7,004 nt of DNA from Pseudomonadota bacterium (lineage in GTDB: Bacteria > Pseudomonadota > Gammaproteobacteria > Burkholderiales > Burkholderiaceae_D), in NCBI GenBank assembly GCA_023420795.1, contig JAEZVM010000369.1, positions 1 through 7,004 of the forward strand. The letters are read 5' to 3'. The position numbers were made by a program, and so were the translations under genes. Below are positions 6,440 to 7,004 of this stretch, one piece after another. Within the stretch, counting starts at the first letter, position 1. Every line of letters starts with the position of its first letter. The notes below the pieces were generated by a model. That model saw nothing but the letters and a program-made list of their open reading frames with translations. It searched no databases and had not been told where the DNA came from.

Positions 6440-6913
6440 ATGCGTCTGACTACAAAAGGCCGTTTTGCGGTAACTGCGATGATCGATCTGGCATTGCGCC
6501 AGGACAAAGGGCCGGTCACTCTATCGACGATCAGCCAGCGGCAAGAGATTTCATTGTCGTATCTGGAGCAGTTGTTCGGCAAGTTGCGTCGCCATCAGAT
6601 CGTCGAATCGGTGCGCGGACCGGGCGGCGGCTATACGCTGGCGCGCCGTGCAGAAGATGTGACGGTTGCCGACATCATCATTGCCGTTGACGAGCCCTTG
6701 GATGCGACCCAGTGCGGTGGCAAGGAAAATTGCCATGGTTCCGGCCATGAGCACGGTACGCGCTGCATGACTCATGACCTCTGGACTACCTTGAATGCCA
6801 AGATGGTCGAATATCTGGATTCCGTATCCTTGAAGGATCTGGTGGATCAGCAGCGGCAGAGAAATGCCGACCATAATGTGGTGCTGATGTCCCGTCCTCA
6901 CGTGGCAGCTTGA
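6440..6913 (+). CDS. iscR: Fe-S cluster-responsive transcriptional regulator IscR
   Basis: IscR is an Rrf2-family winged-helix regulator. In its [2Fe-2S] form it represses the isc operon, so Fe-S assembly rises when clusters are scarce. The 157-residue product begins MRLTTKGRFAVTAMIDLA, has the DNA-binding segment ISLSYLEQLFGKLRRHQIVESVRGPGGGY at about 37-65, and carries cluster ligands Cys92, Cys98, Cys109 and His112. The Cys98-Cys109 gap holds ten residues (HGSGHEHGTR) against five in E. coli, so the cluster loop is longer and has three extra His residues. ATG 6440 is chosen because GGAG at 6427-6430 precedes it by 9 nt and the protein then starts like known IscR; an in-frame TTG at 6425 would add five residues. 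It is the first gene of an isc operon, with iscS 17 nt downstream. Confidence 0.97.
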   Translation: MRLTTKGRFAVTAMIDLALRQDKGPVTLSTISQRQEISLSYLEQLFGKLRRHQIVESVRGPGGGYTLARRAEDVTVADIIIAVDEPLDATQCGGKENCHGSGHEHGTRCMTHDLWTTLNAKMVEYLDSVSLKDLVDQQRQRNADHNVVLMSRPHVAA

Positions 6914-6930
6914 TTGGAGTTATTTACAGT

Positions 6931-7004
6931 ATGAACGCCCCCTTGGAAAAGAGCCTGATCGATACAATCAAGGCGCCGCATTTCCCGATTTACATGGATT
7001 ACTC
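6931..7004 (+). CDS. iscS: Cysteine desulfurase IscS, partial (N-terminus only)
   Basis: The first 24 complete codons read MNAPLEKSLIDTIKAPHFPIYMDY, followed by the first two bases of a Ser codon at the right edge. The block PIYMDYS is the conserved start of IscS, leading into DYSATTPVDPRV in relatives. IscS is the PLP enzyme that removes sulfur from cysteine and delivers it to the IscU scaffold. It begins 17 nt after the iscR stop, with GGAG at 6916-6919 as the likely ribosome binding site (11-nt spacing, slightly long), so it is almost certainly cotranscribed with iscR. The PLP Lys and the catalytic Cys loop lie beyond the window. Confidence 0.9.
   Translation, partial: MNAPLEKSLIDTIKAPHFPIYMDY

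Overview
The window looks like chromosomal DNA of a betaproteobacterium in the order Burkholderiales, most likely an Oxalobacteraceae-type organism (Herminiimonas, Herbaspirillum or Collimonas relatives). This is judged from remembered protein families: the class I aminotransferase N-terminus (SLFSAIEMAPRDPILG), a UvrB with a roughly 20-residue N-terminal extension, and a low-molecular-weight tyrosine phosphatase upstream of an iscR-iscS operon. The genus cannot be fixed from the sequence alone. No rRNA, tRNA, CRISPR array, insertion sequence or phage gene was seen.

Left part (1-3340): a class I aspartate/aromatic aminotransferase gene runs off the left edge on the minus strand, lacking its last ~25-30 codons. 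It is divergent from uvrB, the damage-recognition helicase of nucleotide excision repair, which is complete. The 113-bp shared upstream region has overlapping inverted repeats but no visible LexA box.

Middle part (3341-4913): after a weak terminator-like hairpin comes a complete gene for a uracil-DNA-glycosylase-superfamily protein. It keeps the family 1 uracil-pocket Asn and the late His-Pro...Leu motif, but its motif A reads GEGPYP instead of GQDPYH, so the catalytic Asp is absent. A 203-bp spacer leads to a low-molecular-weight protein tyrosine phosphatase with an intact active site, followed by a good candidate terminator.

Right part (4914-7004): a gene with its own ribosome binding site encodes an exported, probably outer-membrane beta-barrel protein of unknown function. 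A 252-bp intergenic region then carries two tandem 25-bp matches to the IscR type 1 operator wrapped around a sigma-70-like promoter. iscR follows, and iscS starts 17 nt after it and runs off the right edge. The layout implies feedback control of the Fe-S assembly operon by [2Fe-2S]-IscR, as in Escherichia coli.

Most of the window is ordinary housekeeping sequence. The points most worth a second look are the altered glycosylase-like protein next to uvrB, the enlarged histidine-rich cluster loop in IscR, and the unassigned barrel protein between the phosphatase and iscR. No wholly new multi-gene system is evident.
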